From Sphingomonas sp. (lineage in GTDB: Bacteria > Pseudomonadota > Alphaproteobacteria > Sphingomonadales > Sphingomonadaceae): DNA of 64,000 bases. Where the stretch lies: positions 1 to 64,000 of the forward strand of contig NZ_SSMY01000004.1 of NCBI RefSeq assembly GCF_004799495.1, given 5' to 3'. Made by a program: the position numbers and the translations under genes. Of this stretch, positions 55,601 to 63,818 are shown one piece after another (the stretch's first letter is position 1; every line of letters starts with the position of its first letter). The notes beneath the pieces are model-generated. The model worked only from the letters and a program-made list of their open reading frames with translations. It did not search any database and was not told where the DNA came from.

Positions 55601-55785
55601 CGGGCGCGAACAGCCGGATCGCGATCGGCACCGCGGTGATCGGCGGGATGCTGACCGCGACGTTGCTCGCGGTGTTCTACATCCCGCTGTTCTTCGTGCT
55701 CGTCCGCCGCACGACGCGCAGCGCGTTGCAGCATCTGCACCACGAGCATCCCACGCCACCCCCCGAGCCGGAGGCCGCCGCGTGA
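52609..55785 (+). CDS. RND multidrug efflux permease (HAE1, AcrB/MexB family)
   Basis: A 1058-residue inner-membrane proton-driven transporter. IDRPIFAWVIAIIIMLVGLGS is transmembrane helix 1. LLVDDAIVVVENVERVM carries the proton-relay aspartate pair (around residues 400-410), and two large periplasmic loops (QYAMRIWLNPDKL, GFISLAPWDKRKG) flank it. TEDQGFAQVQFNLPGGATINR is near the start of the second half. GTG start 6 bases after the adaptor. Substrate range cannot be inferred. Confidence 0.95.
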   Translation: MSRIFIDRPIFAWVIAIIIMLVGLGSIFTLPVEQFPDVAPPQVNIRASYPGASAATLETSVAQVIEQQLQGIDGLLYFSTNSSSRGAVSIGITFAKGTDPDVAQVQVQNKVQQALSRLPQQVQQQGLTVTKSNPDFLLIAAIYDTTDRTSNIDVSDYLVTNLQDTIGRLKGVGDINVFGSQYAMRIWLNPDKLAAVGLMPGDVVTAITAQNAELAAGEVGAVPSGPDQYIDATVTAQSRLSTPEQFANIVLKSQPDGSTVRIADVARIELGAESYASISRVNGHPGAGIAVSLAPGADALSTAELVKKQIETSAKDFPPGYEYDFPNDSTTFIKLSINDVVKTLFEAIVLVVIVMFVFLQSWRATLIPTIAVPVVLLGTFGVFAVAGFSINTLTLFGLVLAIGLLVDDAIVVVENVERVMHENPDMGPREATIKSMGEIQIALVAIALVLSAVFLPMAFFGGSTGVIYRQFSLTIVSAMVLSVIVALILTPALTATLLKRKEDENHDTWVYRKTERARHWFNDRFERLVGWYTGTVSRVVDRKWLFLGIYALVVAILVIMFVRLPTGFLPTEDQGFAQVQFNLPGGATINRTQAAQKAIENYFLTTEGKNTSAILSVAGAAGGGGGGQNAGRGFISLAPWDKRKGSENSADAITRRATRALSGLRDVEFYATVPAAVRGLGQSSGFTIELQNTGGLTRDQFRDARDKLLAAARSDPDLANVRLSDLPDQPTLKVDMDAQKLSVLGLNQTDVNNTLSTAWGGRYVNDFNDRGRVKRVFVQGDAPYRSAPDDIGKWYVRGSTGQMAPFSAFASTGWSTAPTSLSRFNGIASYEFSGQSAPGKSSGEALAKMRELAGQIPGVSVSLAGVSYQEALASGQAPILYGLSLLVVFLCLAALYESWTIPVAVLLVIPLGLVGAIFAVTLRGLQNDVYLQIGLLTTMGLAAKNAILMIEFAEQAEKQGKRVIDAALEAARIRLRPILMTSFAFIFGVLPLAISTGAGANSRIAIGTAVIGGMLTATLLAVFYIPLFFVLVRRTTRSALQHLHHEHPTPPPEPEAAA

Positions 55786-57281
55786 TCCGCCGTATCGTCT
55801 CCGCCGCCGCGATCGCGAGCCTGACCGCCTGTTCGCTGGCGCCGCCCTATGTCCGCCCCGAAGCGCCGGTGCCGCCGAGTTGGCCGGTCGGTGACGCCTA
55901 TCTGCGGTCGAGCGAGGCGGCGCTGCCGACGGTGCGGTATCAGGATATCTTCCGCGATACCCGGTTGCAGACGCTCATCGCGCAAGCGCTGGCGAACAAC
56001 CGCGACCTGCGCGTCGCCGCAGCGAACATCGCGATCGCGCGCGGCCAATATCACGTCCAGCGCGCCGAATTGCTGCCCGAGGTCGATGCCAACGCCGGCG
56101 TCACTGCGCGCAACGGCCAGACGACGACGTCGAACGGCGCGGGCGGCGCGACTACCAACCGCACGACCACTAGCAGCTTCGATGCGACGCTGGGCATTAC
56201 CTCGTTCGAGCTCGACCTGTTCGGGCGCGTGCGGTCGCTGACCAGCGAAGCGCAAAACCGCTATTTCGCGACCGAAGCGGCGGCGCGGGCGACGCGGCTC
56301 ACCATGGTCGGCGACATCGCGACAGGCTGGCTGCAATATGCCGCCGACAAGAGCCTGCTCAAGATAGCGCAGGACACCGCTACCAGCGCGGCGAAGACCG
56401 TCGACCTGACGCAAAAGCGGCTCAACGGCGGCATCGCCCCGCGCACCGACCTGCGCCAGGCGCAACTGACGCTCGACACCGCGCAGGCCGACGTCGCGCA
56501 GCAGACCACCGCGGTCGCGCAGGACGTCAACGCGCTGCAATTGCTGGTCGGCGCGCCGATCGACCCGACGCTGCTGCCGAATTCGATCGACGAAGCCGTG
56601 GCGACAATCGCCGAATTGCCGGCGGGGCTGGATTCGTCGGTCCTGCTGCGCCGTCCCGATGTCGTCGAAGCCGAGTACACGCTGCGCGCCGCCAATGCCG
56701 ATATCGGCGCGGCGCGCGCGGAATTGTTCCCCAAGATCACGCTGACCGGCCTGCTCGGGTTTGCCAGCAACGCGCTCGGCGCGCTGTTCGGCGGCGGCGC
56801 GTTCAACTGGAGCGCCGGCGCGAACGCGAGCTACCCGATCTTTCGCGCCGGGGCAGGCCGCGCGAACGTCGCGGTCTCGAAGGCGCAGCGCGACCTTGCG
56901 CTCGCGCAATACGAAAAGGCGATCCAGACCGCGTTCCGCGAGGTGTCCGATGCGCTCGCGCGGCGCGGCACGATGAGCGCGCAGCTGACCGCGACGCGCA
57001 ACCAGCGCGATGCCGCCGCCGACTATTACAAGCTGTCGGACGAGCGCTATCGCGGCGGGATCGACAGCTTTCTCGACAGCCTGGTCGCGCAGCGCTCATT
57101 CTATTCGGCGCAGCAGACGCTGGTGAACACGCAACTGATCCAGGCGAGCAACCTCGTCACGCTCTATCGCGTGCTGGGCGGCGACAGCCTGGTCGAGGCG
57201 AACAAGAGCGGCCCGCAGCCGCTCTCGCCCGATCCGGCGCCGATCGACAGACCGACCGGCACCGCGACGCCGCGGCCCTAG
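55782..57281 (+). CDS. Outer-membrane efflux lipoprotein (OprM/NodT family)
   Basis: A 499-residue channel component. The lipobox is SLTACS in a short signal. [60 protein letters not shown] and [15 protein letters not shown] are standard for the family. GTG overlaps the permease stop by 4 bases (GTGA), so pump and channel are translationally coupled. The end overlaps convergent wrbA by 4 bases. Confidence 0.93.
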   Translation: MIRRIVSAAAIASLTACSLAPPYVRPEAPVPPSWPVGDAYLRSSEAALPTVRYQDIFRDTRLQTLIAQALANNRDLRVAAANIAIARGQYHVQRAELLPEVDANAGVTARNGQTTTSNGAGGATTNRTTTSSFDATLGITSFELDLFGRVRSLTSEAQNRYFATEAAARATRLTMVGDIATGWLQYAADKSLLKIAQDTATSAAKTVDLTQKRLNGGIAPRTDLRQAQLTLDTAQADVAQQTTAVAQDVNALQLLVGAPIDPTLLPNSIDEAVATIAELPAGLDSSVLLRRPDVVEAEYTLRAANADIGAARAELFPKITLTGLLGFASNALGALFGGGAFNWSAGANASYPIFRAGAGRANVAVSKAQRDLALAQYEKAIQTAFREVSDALARRGTMSAQLTATRNQRDAAADYYKLSDERYRGGIDSFLDSLVAQRSFYSAQQTLVNTQLIQASNLVTLYRVLGGDSLVEANKSGPQPLSPDPAPIDRPTGTATPRP

Positions 57282-57880
57282 CCCGCCAGCTTCGCCGCCA
57301 CTTCCGCGACGCGCCGACCCTGATAGCGCGCACCGTCGAGATCGACCGAACTCGGCTGGCGGCTGCCGTCGCCATCGGCGATCGTCGTCGCGCCATAGGG
57401 CGAGCTGCCGTGGACTTCCTTGACGCCCTGCTGCCCGGCGTAGCCGTAATCGAGCCCGACGATTGTCAGCCCGAAATGCAGCAGGTTGGTGATGATCGAG
57501 AACAAGGTCGTTTCCTGCCCGCCATGCTGCGTCGCGGTCGAGGTGAACGCCGCGCCGACCTTGCCGTTGAGCTTGCCCGACGCCCACAGCCCGCCGGCCT
57601 GGTCGAGGAACGACGCCATCTGGCTCGACATGCGCCCGAACCGCGTCGGCGACCCCACGACGATCGCATCGTAATCGGCCAGCGCGTTGATCCCCTCGAT
57701 CGTCGGGTGCGCGGTGTCGGCCTTGAACCCCGCCGCCTTGGCGACCTCGGGCGGCGCGGTTTCGGGCACGCGGCGGATGTCGACCTCGGCGCCGGCCGAA
57801 CGCGCGCCCTCGGCGACCGCGTCGGCCATCTGCTCCATGTGGCCATAGGACGAATAATAGAGGACGAGGACCTTGGGCAT
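57278..57880 (-). CDS. wrbA: NAD(P)H:quinone oxidoreductase, WrbA type
   Basis: A 200-residue flavodoxin-like enzyme doing two-electron quinone reduction. [23 protein letters not shown] is the FMN phosphate loop. [19 protein letters not shown] and [18 protein letters not shown] match WrbA. AAAGGAAAG before ATG 57880. It is downstream of a pirin gene on the same strand, and both look like quinone/oxidative-stress functions under the divergent LysR regulator. Confidence 0.92.
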   Translation of the reverse strand: MPKVLVLYYSSYGHMEQMADAVAEGARSAGAEVDIRRVPETAPPEVAKAAGFKADTAHPTIEGINALADYDAIVVGSPTRFGRMSSQMASFLDQAGGLWASGKLNGKVGAAFTSTATQHGGQETTLFSIITNLLHFGLTIVGLDYGYAGQQGVKEVHGSSPYGATTIADGDGSRQPSSVDLDGARYQGRRVAEVAAKLAG

Positions 57881-57901
57881 TGGGGACTTTCCTTTCTGTT
57901 C

Positions 57902-57921
57902 CCCTCCCGCAAGCGGGAGGG
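57902..57921. repeat. REP-like GC-rich hairpin between wrbA and pirin
   Basis: CCCTCCCGC (57902-57910) pairs perfectly with GCGGGAGGG (57913-57921) over an AA loop. It lies between two co-directional genes. From memory, hairpins of this CCCTCCCGC type recur between genes in sphingomonads; here it may also act as a transcript-stabilising or partial termination structure for the pirin gene. Confidence 0.6.
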
Positions 57922-57929
57922 AAGTTGGC

Positions 57930-58646
57930 TTATTCGCTGTCGACCAGAACGATCTCGGCGTCGTCGAGTGCCGTGATCGTGACGGTTTGCCCGCCCGACA
58001 GCGCGGCGCCGTCGCGGGCGTCGAAACGCTGGCCGTCGATTGCGATCGCGCCGGTCGCGGGGACGAGATAGGCGTGCCGCCCCTCGCCCACGCTGTGCGT
58101 CAGCGTCTCGCCCGCCGCGACCGTTGCCGCCATAACACGGGCATCGGCGCGGATCGGGAGCGCGTCGCTGTCCTCGGCGAACCCGCTGGCGAGCGTCACG
58201 AACTTGCCCGAGCGGTCGCCCTTGGGGAACGGCTTCGCGCCCCAGCTCGGCTGGCCGCCCACCTTGCTCGGCTCGATCCAGATCTGGAACAGCGTCGTCG
58301 GCTCGGCCTCGAGGTTGTATTCGGCGTGCCGCACGCCCGACCCGGCGCTCATCACCTGGACGTCGCCGGCCTCGGTCTTGCCGACATTGCCCATAGAATC
58401 CTGGTGTGTGATCGCGCCGCTGCGGACGTAGGTGATGATTTCCATGTCGCGGTGCGGATGTGGCGGAAAACCGCTGTTCGGCGCGATCGTGTCGTCGTTC
58501 CACACGCGGATCGCGCCCCAACCCATGCGGGCGGGATCGTGATAGTTCGCGAAGCTGAAATGATGCCGCGCGTCGAGCCAGCCATGATTCGCATGACCTA
58601 GGCTGGCGAACGGGCGGCGTTCGATCTTGGTATCGGTATCGATCAT
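57930..58646 (-). CDS. Pirin-family protein (YhhW-like quercetinase)
   Basis: A 238-residue bicupin. The N-terminal metal site is in [23 protein letters not shown] and [12 protein letters not shown] (three histidines and a glutamate). The YhhW-type opening [21 protein letters not shown] is present. Such proteins open flavonols (quercetin) or bind redox-active iron. It is divergent from the LysR gene and upstream of wrbA. Confidence 0.88.
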   Translation of the reverse strand: MIDTDTKIERRPFASLGHANHGWLDARHHFSFANYHDPARMGWGAIRVWNDDTIAPNSGFPPHPHRDMEIITYVRSGAITHQDSMGNVGKTEAGDVQVMSAGSGVRHAEYNLEAEPTTLFQIWIEPSKVGGQPSWGAKPFPKGDRSGKFVTLASGFAEDSDALPIRADARVMAATVAAGETLTHSVGEGRHAYLVPATGAIAIDGQRFDARDGAALSGGQTVTITALDDAEIVLVDSE

Positions 58647-58698
58647 CTTAGATCTCCTTGCTTGCCGCCAAGATAGGGAGTGGTGCGGGCGCGTAAAT

Positions 58699-58724
58699 GG
58701 AAACGATTGAAACGGATTGTTTCC
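58699..58724. promoter_or_regulatory. Candidate LysR operator
   Basis: GGAAAC (58699-58704) and GTTTCC (58719-58724) are inverted copies with a 14-base spacer in the 96-base gap between the divergent pirin and LysR genes; GAAACGATT/GAAACGGATT also repeat in tandem. This fits a LysR-type site controlling both directions. Confidence 0.5.
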
Positions 58725-58742
58725 TGAATTAGCGTGCGCGGC

Positions 58743-59651
58743 ATGCGGCTACCCGATTTCGAAGCCTGGGCAATCTTCGCGACCGTTGCAGAGCAACGCT
58801 CGTTCAGCGGTGCCGCCGAGGCGCTCGGCGTCTCGAAGGCGACGGTGTCGAAGGCGATCACGCGGCTGGAAGCGTCGCTCGGCACCTCGTTGTTCCACCG
58901 CACGTCGCGCCGGCTGACGCTCACCGAGAGCGGCCAGACGCTGTCCGAGCACGCGCAACGCATCCTCGCCGAGGGCCAGGCGGCCGAGGAAACCGCGCAC
59001 GACGCCGCCAGCGCGCCCGCCGGGTTGATCCGCGTCGCCGCGCCGATGACCTTCGGGCTGAGCCATGTCGCGCCCGCGATCGCCGACTTCATGGCGGCGC
59101 ACCCGGCGGTGCAGATCGACCTGCGGCTGTCCGATGCACGCGTGGATATCGTCGCGAGTGGGATCGATGTCGCGCTGCGCATCGCCGATTTGCCGGACAG
59201 CAGTCTGCGCGCGCGCCGCCTCGCACCGATCGAGAGCCGTGTCGTCGCCTCGCCCGGTTACGTCGCCGAGCATGGCAACCCGCGCCACCCCGCCGACCTC
59301 GCCGAACGCGATGTCTTCGCTTATGCCAATGTCCCGAACAGCGCGTGGTTGTTTCGGAACGGCGCGGGGGAGGAAGTCGCGGTGCGGCCCAACGGACGGT
59401 TCACCACCGACAGCGGCGACGCGATGCTGCCGTTGCTGCGCGCCGGGCTCGGCATCGCGCGGCTGCCCGATTTCATCGTCGACGCCGAGATCAAGGCGGG
59501 GCGACTCGCGGTGCTGCTAGCCGACTGGACGATCCAGCCGACCGCGCTCCACCTCGTCACGCCGCCTAGCGCGCTGCGGCCGGTGCGCGTCGAACTACTG
59601 ATCGAGTTCCTCGCGGAACGCTTCCGTCAACTCTGCGCGGGGCGCGCATGA
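58743..59651 (+). CDS. LysR-family transcriptional regulator
   Basis: A 302-residue regulator. The helix-turn-helix is RSFSGAAEALGVSKATVSKAITRLEASLGTSLF (split here over two helices), and the effector domain begins IRVAAPMTFGLSHVAPAIADF. ATG 58743 starts MRLPDFEAWAIF, the normal family opening; a GTG three codons earlier is possible. Divergent from pirin-wrbA, its probable targets, and overlapping the AI-2E-family gene by 4 bases. Confidence 0.9.
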   Translation: MRLPDFEAWAIFATVAEQRSFSGAAEALGVSKATVSKAITRLEASLGTSLFHRTSRRLTLTESGQTLSEHAQRILAEGQAAEETAHDAASAPAGLIRVAAPMTFGLSHVAPAIADFMAAHPAVQIDLRLSDARVDIVASGIDVALRIADLPDSSLRARRLAPIESRVVASPGYVAEHGNPRHPADLAERDVFAYANVPNSAWLFRNGAGEEVAVRPNGRFTTDSGDAMLPLLRAGLGIARLPDFIVDAEIKAGRLAVLLADWTIQPTALHLVTPPSALRPVRVELLIEFLAERFRQLCAGRA

Positions 59652-60685
59652 AGCGGCTTGCCCCCGACGCCGACGACGCGCGGTTTATTCGCCGCGTCAT
59701 CCTGGTCATCGTGATCGCCGCGCTGACGATCGCGCTCTACCGCGTCGGCACGCTGCTCATCTTGGCGTTCGGATCGATCCTTGGCGCGATCACGATCCAT
59801 GCCGTGGCCGATCGGCTGCACCAGCACTTGCGCGTACCGCGACGCCACGCGATCGGGCTTGCGGTAGCGGCGACGCTGGCCGTCGTCGGCTTCCTCATAT
59901 GGCTGCTGACCGTCCAGTTCGGCGCGCAGATCAACGCGCTGATCGTCGAGACGCCGCGATTGCTCGCCCGGCTTGCCACGTGGATGTCGCAATCGGCGGT
60001 GGGAGGCAAGGTCGTCGAGGCGGTGCAGACCGGTTATGCGAGCGCGCAGGCGACGCAGGATCTGGGACAGATCGCGCGCAGCGGCGCCGATCTGGTGCTC
60101 AACGTCATCCTGCTGATCGTCGGCGCGATGTTCTTCGCGATCGATCCGGCGCGGTATCGCGACGGGTCGCTGCTGCTGATCCCCAAGGCCAAGCGCGGCG
60201 CGTTCGGCGACGCGTTCGACGATCTGGGGCATAATTTGCGGCTATGGTTGCGCGCGCAGATCATCCTGATGCTGCTGATGGGCGTATCGATCGGGTTCGG
60301 GCTGTGGTTGTCGGGCGTGCCGTCGGCGGCGGCGCTAGGGCTGCTCGCGGGGTTGAGCGAGTTCATCCCCTATATCGGCCCGACCGTGGCGATGCTGCCC
60401 GCGCTCGGTCTCGCGGCCAATGCCGGCACCGGCCCGCTGATCGGCGCGGTCGCGACCTATGCGATCGTCCGGCTGGTGCAGGACATGATCGTCACGCCGA
60501 TCATCCAGAATAAGGTGATCGCGATCCCGCCCGCGATCACGCTCTTCTCGATGGTCGGGATCGGGTACATTTTCGGGCTGGCCGGCCTCGTCTTCTCCGC
60601 ACCCTTGCTGGTGGCGATCTTCGCGCTCACCCGCTCGCTCTACGTGCGCGAGACGCTCGGCGATAAGGCCGATCCTGCCGATTGA
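59648..60685 (+). CDS. AI-2E-family membrane transporter
   Basis: A 345-residue polytopic membrane protein. Hydrophobic pairs at both ends flank a long amphipathic middle (residues 85-150), as in the AI-2E transporter/YdiK-PerM family. LSEFIPYIGPTVAMLPALGLA and PAITLFSMVGIGYIFGLAGLVFSAPLL are family signatures. Despite the name, most members have no shown link to autoinducer-2. ATG overlaps the LysR stop by 4 bases, so it may be co-regulated with that gene. Confidence 0.87.
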   Translation: MKRLAPDADDARFIRRVILVIVIAALTIALYRVGTLLILAFGSILGAITIHAVADRLHQHLRVPRRHAIGLAVAATLAVVGFLIWLLTVQFGAQINALIVETPRLLARLATWMSQSAVGGKVVEAVQTGYASAQATQDLGQIARSGADLVLNVILLIVGAMFFAIDPARYRDGSLLLIPKAKRGAFGDAFDDLGHNLRLWLRAQIILMLLMGVSIGFGLWLSGVPSAAALGLLAGLSEFIPYIGPTVAMLPALGLAANAGTGPLIGAVATYAIVRLVQDMIVTPIIQNKVIAIPPAITLFSMVGIGYIFGLAGLVFSAPLLVAIFALTRSLYVRETLGDKADPAD

Positions 60686-60762
60686 CTCGTGGCCCCAAAC
60701 GAGTCCTCCGAACAATCGATTCCCCGCGACTCGTGGAGTCAGGCCGGTTAGCGAAGAATTAA
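60684..60762 (+). promoter_or_regulatory. ctrA upstream region with five GAnTC sites and a CtrA box
   Basis: GAnTC (the CcrM methylation target) occurs at 60684, 60701, 60718, 60728 and 60736, five times in 57 bases. Just downstream TTAG-N7-TTAA (60748-60762) is one base from the CtrA consensus TTAA-N7-TTAA. An inverted pair ATTAACC/GGTTAAT spans 60758-60791. The ctrA ATG is at 60857. Confidence 0.7.
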
Positions 60763-60856
60763 CCTTTGTCCTTCAGACGTGCTTAGGTTAATGGATCGTG
60801 TCGCTGTGCGTCGCCAACGGGGGTGTCGCTCAAGCGAATAACGGGGGAATTGCCGC

Positions 60857-61558
60857 ATGCGCGTGCTGCTGATCGAGGACGAGCCGACGACGGCCAAGGC
60901 CATCGAGCTCATGCTCACCACCGAAGGCTTCAACGTCTATTCGACCGACCTGGGCGAAGAGGGTTTGGATCTCGGCAAGCTCTATGATTACGACATCATC
61001 CTGCTCGACCTGAACCTGCCGGACATGCATGGGTACGACGTGCTCAAGAAGCTGCGCGTCGCCCGCGTCCAGACGCCGGTGCTGATCCTGTCGGGCATTT
61101 CGGAGATGGATTCGAAGGTGCGCAGCTTCGGCTTCGGTGCCGACGATTACGTGACCAAGCCGTTCCACCGCGAAGAGCTGACCGCGCGCATCCACGCCGT
61201 CGTCCGCCGCTCGAAGGGCCATTCGCAGTCGGTGATCAAGACCGGCAAGCTGGCGGTCAACCTCGACGCGAAGACGGTCGAAGTCGACGGCGCCCGCGTC
61301 CACCTGACCGGCAAGGAATATGCGATGCTGGAGCTGCTCTCGCTCCGCAAGGGCACGACGCTGACCAAGGAAATGTTCCTCAACCACCTCTATGGCGGGA
61401 TGGACGAGCCCGAGCTCAAGATCATCGACGTCTTCATCTGCAAGCTGCGCAAGAAGCTCAGCCTCGCGACCGACGGCGAGAATTATATCGAGACCGTGTG
61501 GGGCCGCGGCTATGTGCTGCGCGAGCCCGACGAGGTGGTCGAAGCGACCGCCGCGTAA
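60857..61558 (+). CDS. ctrA: Cell-cycle response regulator CtrA
   Basis: A 233-residue OmpR-type response regulator. The receiver domain starts [20 protein letters not shown] with phospho-acceptor Asp51 in [17 protein letters not shown] and Lys in [12 protein letters not shown]. The winged-helix domain contains [27 protein letters not shown] (split), [20 protein letters not shown] and the C-terminal [11 protein letters not shown]. Identity with the alphaproteobacterial master regulator is clear from the N-terminus and the [13 protein letters not shown] stretch. It has a strong terminator right after. Confidence 0.95.
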   Translation: MRVLLIEDEPTTAKAIELMLTTEGFNVYSTDLGEEGLDLGKLYDYDIILLDLNLPDMHGYDVLKKLRVARVQTPVLILSGISEMDSKVRSFGFGADDYVTKPFHREELTARIHAVVRRSKGHSQSVIKTGKLAVNLDAKTVEVDGARVHLTGKEYAMLELLSLRKGTTLTKEMFLNHLYGGMDEPELKIIDVFICKLRKKLSLATDGENYIETVWGRGYVLREPDEVVEATAA

Positions 61559-61581
61559 GCGCCGGCTAGTTCAAGGGGGAC

Positions 61582-61616
61582 GGGCCGCGGCGTCGGGGGA
61601 CGCCGCGGCCCTTTTT
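61582..61616 (+). terminator. Strong terminator of ctrA
   Basis: GGGCCGCGGCGT (61582-61593) pairs with ACGCCGCGGCCC (61600-61611) over a six-base loop, followed by TTTTT. The reverse-strand gene ends only two bases beyond, so readthrough into it as antisense is limited by this site. Confidence 0.9.
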
Positions 61617-61617
61617 C

Positions 61618-62097
61618 TTATCGATGCCGTCGCCGCGGCTGTGGCGTGTACAAGCCATTGACGGCCAACTTCGGCAGCGGATTGTCGGAGACATTGTCGG
61701 TGGAATATTGAACGCGGTATTGAAGCGTCGTGTACGGGTTGACCTGCACCTGAACCAGGCACCTCACCTGAAATGTATTGAAATGATGATCTTGGTGATC
61801 GGCCCCATTGCACATGGGAGCATTGTTTTTGTCAAAAATTTGTACGGCAGCATAGTTTGAGCCACTGTTAGGATGCTCGGCGACCCCGGAAAATGCCACC
61901 TTGATCCGTCCGCGACCACCGCACTGGCCGCCCTTCCATGTGATGATCTGGTTGTTTTCTAGCCGGTCATTGACAATCGAAATCGAGCTGCAGCCCGGCG
62001 CTCGCGACGGGAGAGGCGCAACGCGCGCAATTCCATCAACCGATGGAGTAATCAGCGCGGCAGGGATAAATACGCTCAACAATAGCAGCCGTTTCAT
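61618..62097 (-). CDS. Secreted 159-residue protein, unknown function, A+T-richer
   Basis: Signal peptide LLLLSVFIPAALITPSV; four cysteines in the mature part (APGCSSISI, GGQCGGRGRIK, APMCNGADHQDH, QVRCLVQVQV), likely two disulfides. The fold appears beta-rich, and the C-terminus is basic. GGGAGG upstream of ATG 62097. Base composition and codon use are clearly more A+T-rich than neighbours, suggesting recent acquisition. No family recognised. Confidence 0.68.
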   Translation of the reverse strand: MKRLLLLSVFIPAALITPSVDGIARVAPLPSRAPGCSSISIVNDRLENNQIITWKGGQCGGRGRIKVAFSGVAEHPNSGSNYAAVQIFDKNNAPMCNGADHQDHHFNTFQVRCLVQVQVNPYTTLQYRVQYSTDNVSDNPLPKLAVNGLYTPQPRRRHR

Positions 62098-62156
62098 TCC
62101 ATCCTCCCTTTAATCGGGTTGATAAAAACGCAACGCGACTAACCAGCACCGGATAC

Positions 62157-63818
62157 TCAAGGCTTTCTAACATAAACTTTTTGACCACCGATCCAAGTTT
62201 CTTCTACTTTCGTCGCGCGCAGGTCGGTCGGGCTAGACAGGAACGGGTCGCGGTCGACGATGATGAAGTCGGCGGCCTGCCCCGGCGCGAGCCGCCCGAA
62301 CTTGTCCTCGGCGAACCCGGCATAGGCGCCCCCCGCGGTGAACGCCCACCAGGCCTGCTCGCGCGTCACCTTCTCTTCGGGGCGCCAACCGCCGAACGGT
62401 TCGCCATTGGCATCCTGGCGCGTGAAGGCCGCCGCCCAGCCGGCCCAGGGGTCGGGGCTTTCGACCGGATAGTCGCTACCGAACGCGAGCGGCACGCCGT
62501 TCCGGAGCATCGTCGCCCAGGCATAGGCACCGGTCAACCGCTCCGGCCCGAGCCTGGCCTCCGCCATCGTCCGATCCGACGTCGCGTGCGTTGGCTGCAT
62601 CGACGCGATCACGCCCAGCGTTTTGAACCGCGGCAAGTCCGCCGGATCCACGATCTGCGCATGCTCGATGCGCCAGCGGCGGTCGCCCTTGTACGTCCCC
62701 TCCATCGTTTCGATCGCGTCGAGCACTTGGCGATTGGCCTTGTCGCCGATCGCGTGGACCGCGACTTGCCAGCCGTCCATCGCCGCGCGGCTCATGTAAT
62801 TTTGGAGCACCGTGTCGGTCATGAACCCAGCGCCCGACTGCCCCGGCGCGTCGCTATACGGCTTGAGCAACCATGCCCCGCGCGACCCGAGCGCGCCGTC
62901 GGCGAACAGCTTGACGCCACCCATCCGCAGCCGGTCGCCGTACAGCCACGGCGTCGGCCCCGCACCCCCGACACGGATCGCGGTATCGACGCCCAAGCCA
63001 TAGCTCATGATCCGCACGACCAGCGCGCCGCGGTCGCCCATCCGGCGCATCGCGAGCCAATCGTCCATCGACGTGCCCATGTCCGACGTCGCGGTGATGC
63101 CAAATGCGAGCAGGATTTCCTGCGCCTTCTGGAGCGCGAAATCGCGTTCCTTGGGAAGCGGTTGCGGGACAACCTTGTTGATCAACTCCTGCGCGGAATC
63201 GACGAACACGCCCGCGGGCTCGAGGCCGATCTTCTCGATCCGCCCGCCAGCCGGTGTCGCGGTCTTGGCGGTGACGCCCGCCGCCCTGATCGCGGCGGTG
63301 TTGGCCCAGGAGGCATGCCCGTCGGCACGCTCCAGCCACACCGGGCGGTCGCCGACCACGCTGTCGAGATCGGCGGCGGTCGGGAAGCGGCCGAGCTTCC
63401 ATTTCTCCTGATTCCAGCCGCCGCCGACGATCCATTTCTTGTCTGGGTTAGCGGCAACATAGGCGGCGATCTTCGCCTTGGCCTCGTCGAGCGAGGTAGT
63501 GCCCGACAGGTCAAGCTCGAGCGCGCGGAATCCCAGGTCGAGCACGTGGCCGTGCGCGTCGATGAACCCCGGAAGTAAGGTGCGCCCCTTCTGGTTCGAC
63601 AGCCAGTCGGGCCGCTCGGGGCGCTTGTCGCCCGATTGCAGCAGCCGCACGACCTTGCCGCTGCGGTCGATCACGATCCCGGTGAAGTGGATCACCTGAC
63701 CCTGCGCGTCCATCGTCATGCCGTTGACGTTGTCGATCACCCCGTCGGCCAGCGCGGGGGTGGCGATCATCGATAGTCCGACTGCCGCAGCAACCAGCTT
63801 ACGCAAAGAACCAATCAC
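62157..63818 (-). CDS. Exported amidohydrolase, YtcJ-like
   Basis: A 553-residue metal-dependent hydrolase with a signal peptide (LVAAAVGLSMIATPALA). LPGFIDAHGHVLDLG gives the first HxH metal pair; VAVHAIGDKANRQVL, WRIEHAQIVDP and LAFGSDYPVESPDPW supply the remaining histidines and aspartate. The amidohydrolase_3 layout matches YtcJ-type enzymes of unknown substrate. It starts at GTG 63818, overlapping the upstream gene's stop (GTGA). Confidence 0.88.
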   Translation of the reverse strand: MIGSLRKLVAAAVGLSMIATPALADGVIDNVNGMTMDAQGQVIHFTGIVIDRSGKVVRLLQSGDKRPERPDWLSNQKGRTLLPGFIDAHGHVLDLGFRALELDLSGTTSLDEAKAKIAAYVAANPDKKWIVGGGWNQEKWKLGRFPTAADLDSVVGDRPVWLERADGHASWANTAAIRAAGVTAKTATPAGGRIEKIGLEPAGVFVDSAQELINKVVPQPLPKERDFALQKAQEILLAFGITATSDMGTSMDDWLAMRRMGDRGALVVRIMSYGLGVDTAIRVGGAGPTPWLYGDRLRMGGVKLFADGALGSRGAWLLKPYSDAPGQSGAGFMTDTVLQNYMSRAAMDGWQVAVHAIGDKANRQVLDAIETMEGTYKGDRRWRIEHAQIVDPADLPRFKTLGVIASMQPTHATSDRTMAEARLGPERLTGAYAWATMLRNGVPLAFGSDYPVESPDPWAGWAAAFTRQDANGEPFGGWRPEEKVTREQAWWAFTAGGAYAGFAEDKFGRLAPGQAADFIIVDRDPFLSSPTDLRATKVEETWIGGQKVYVRKP

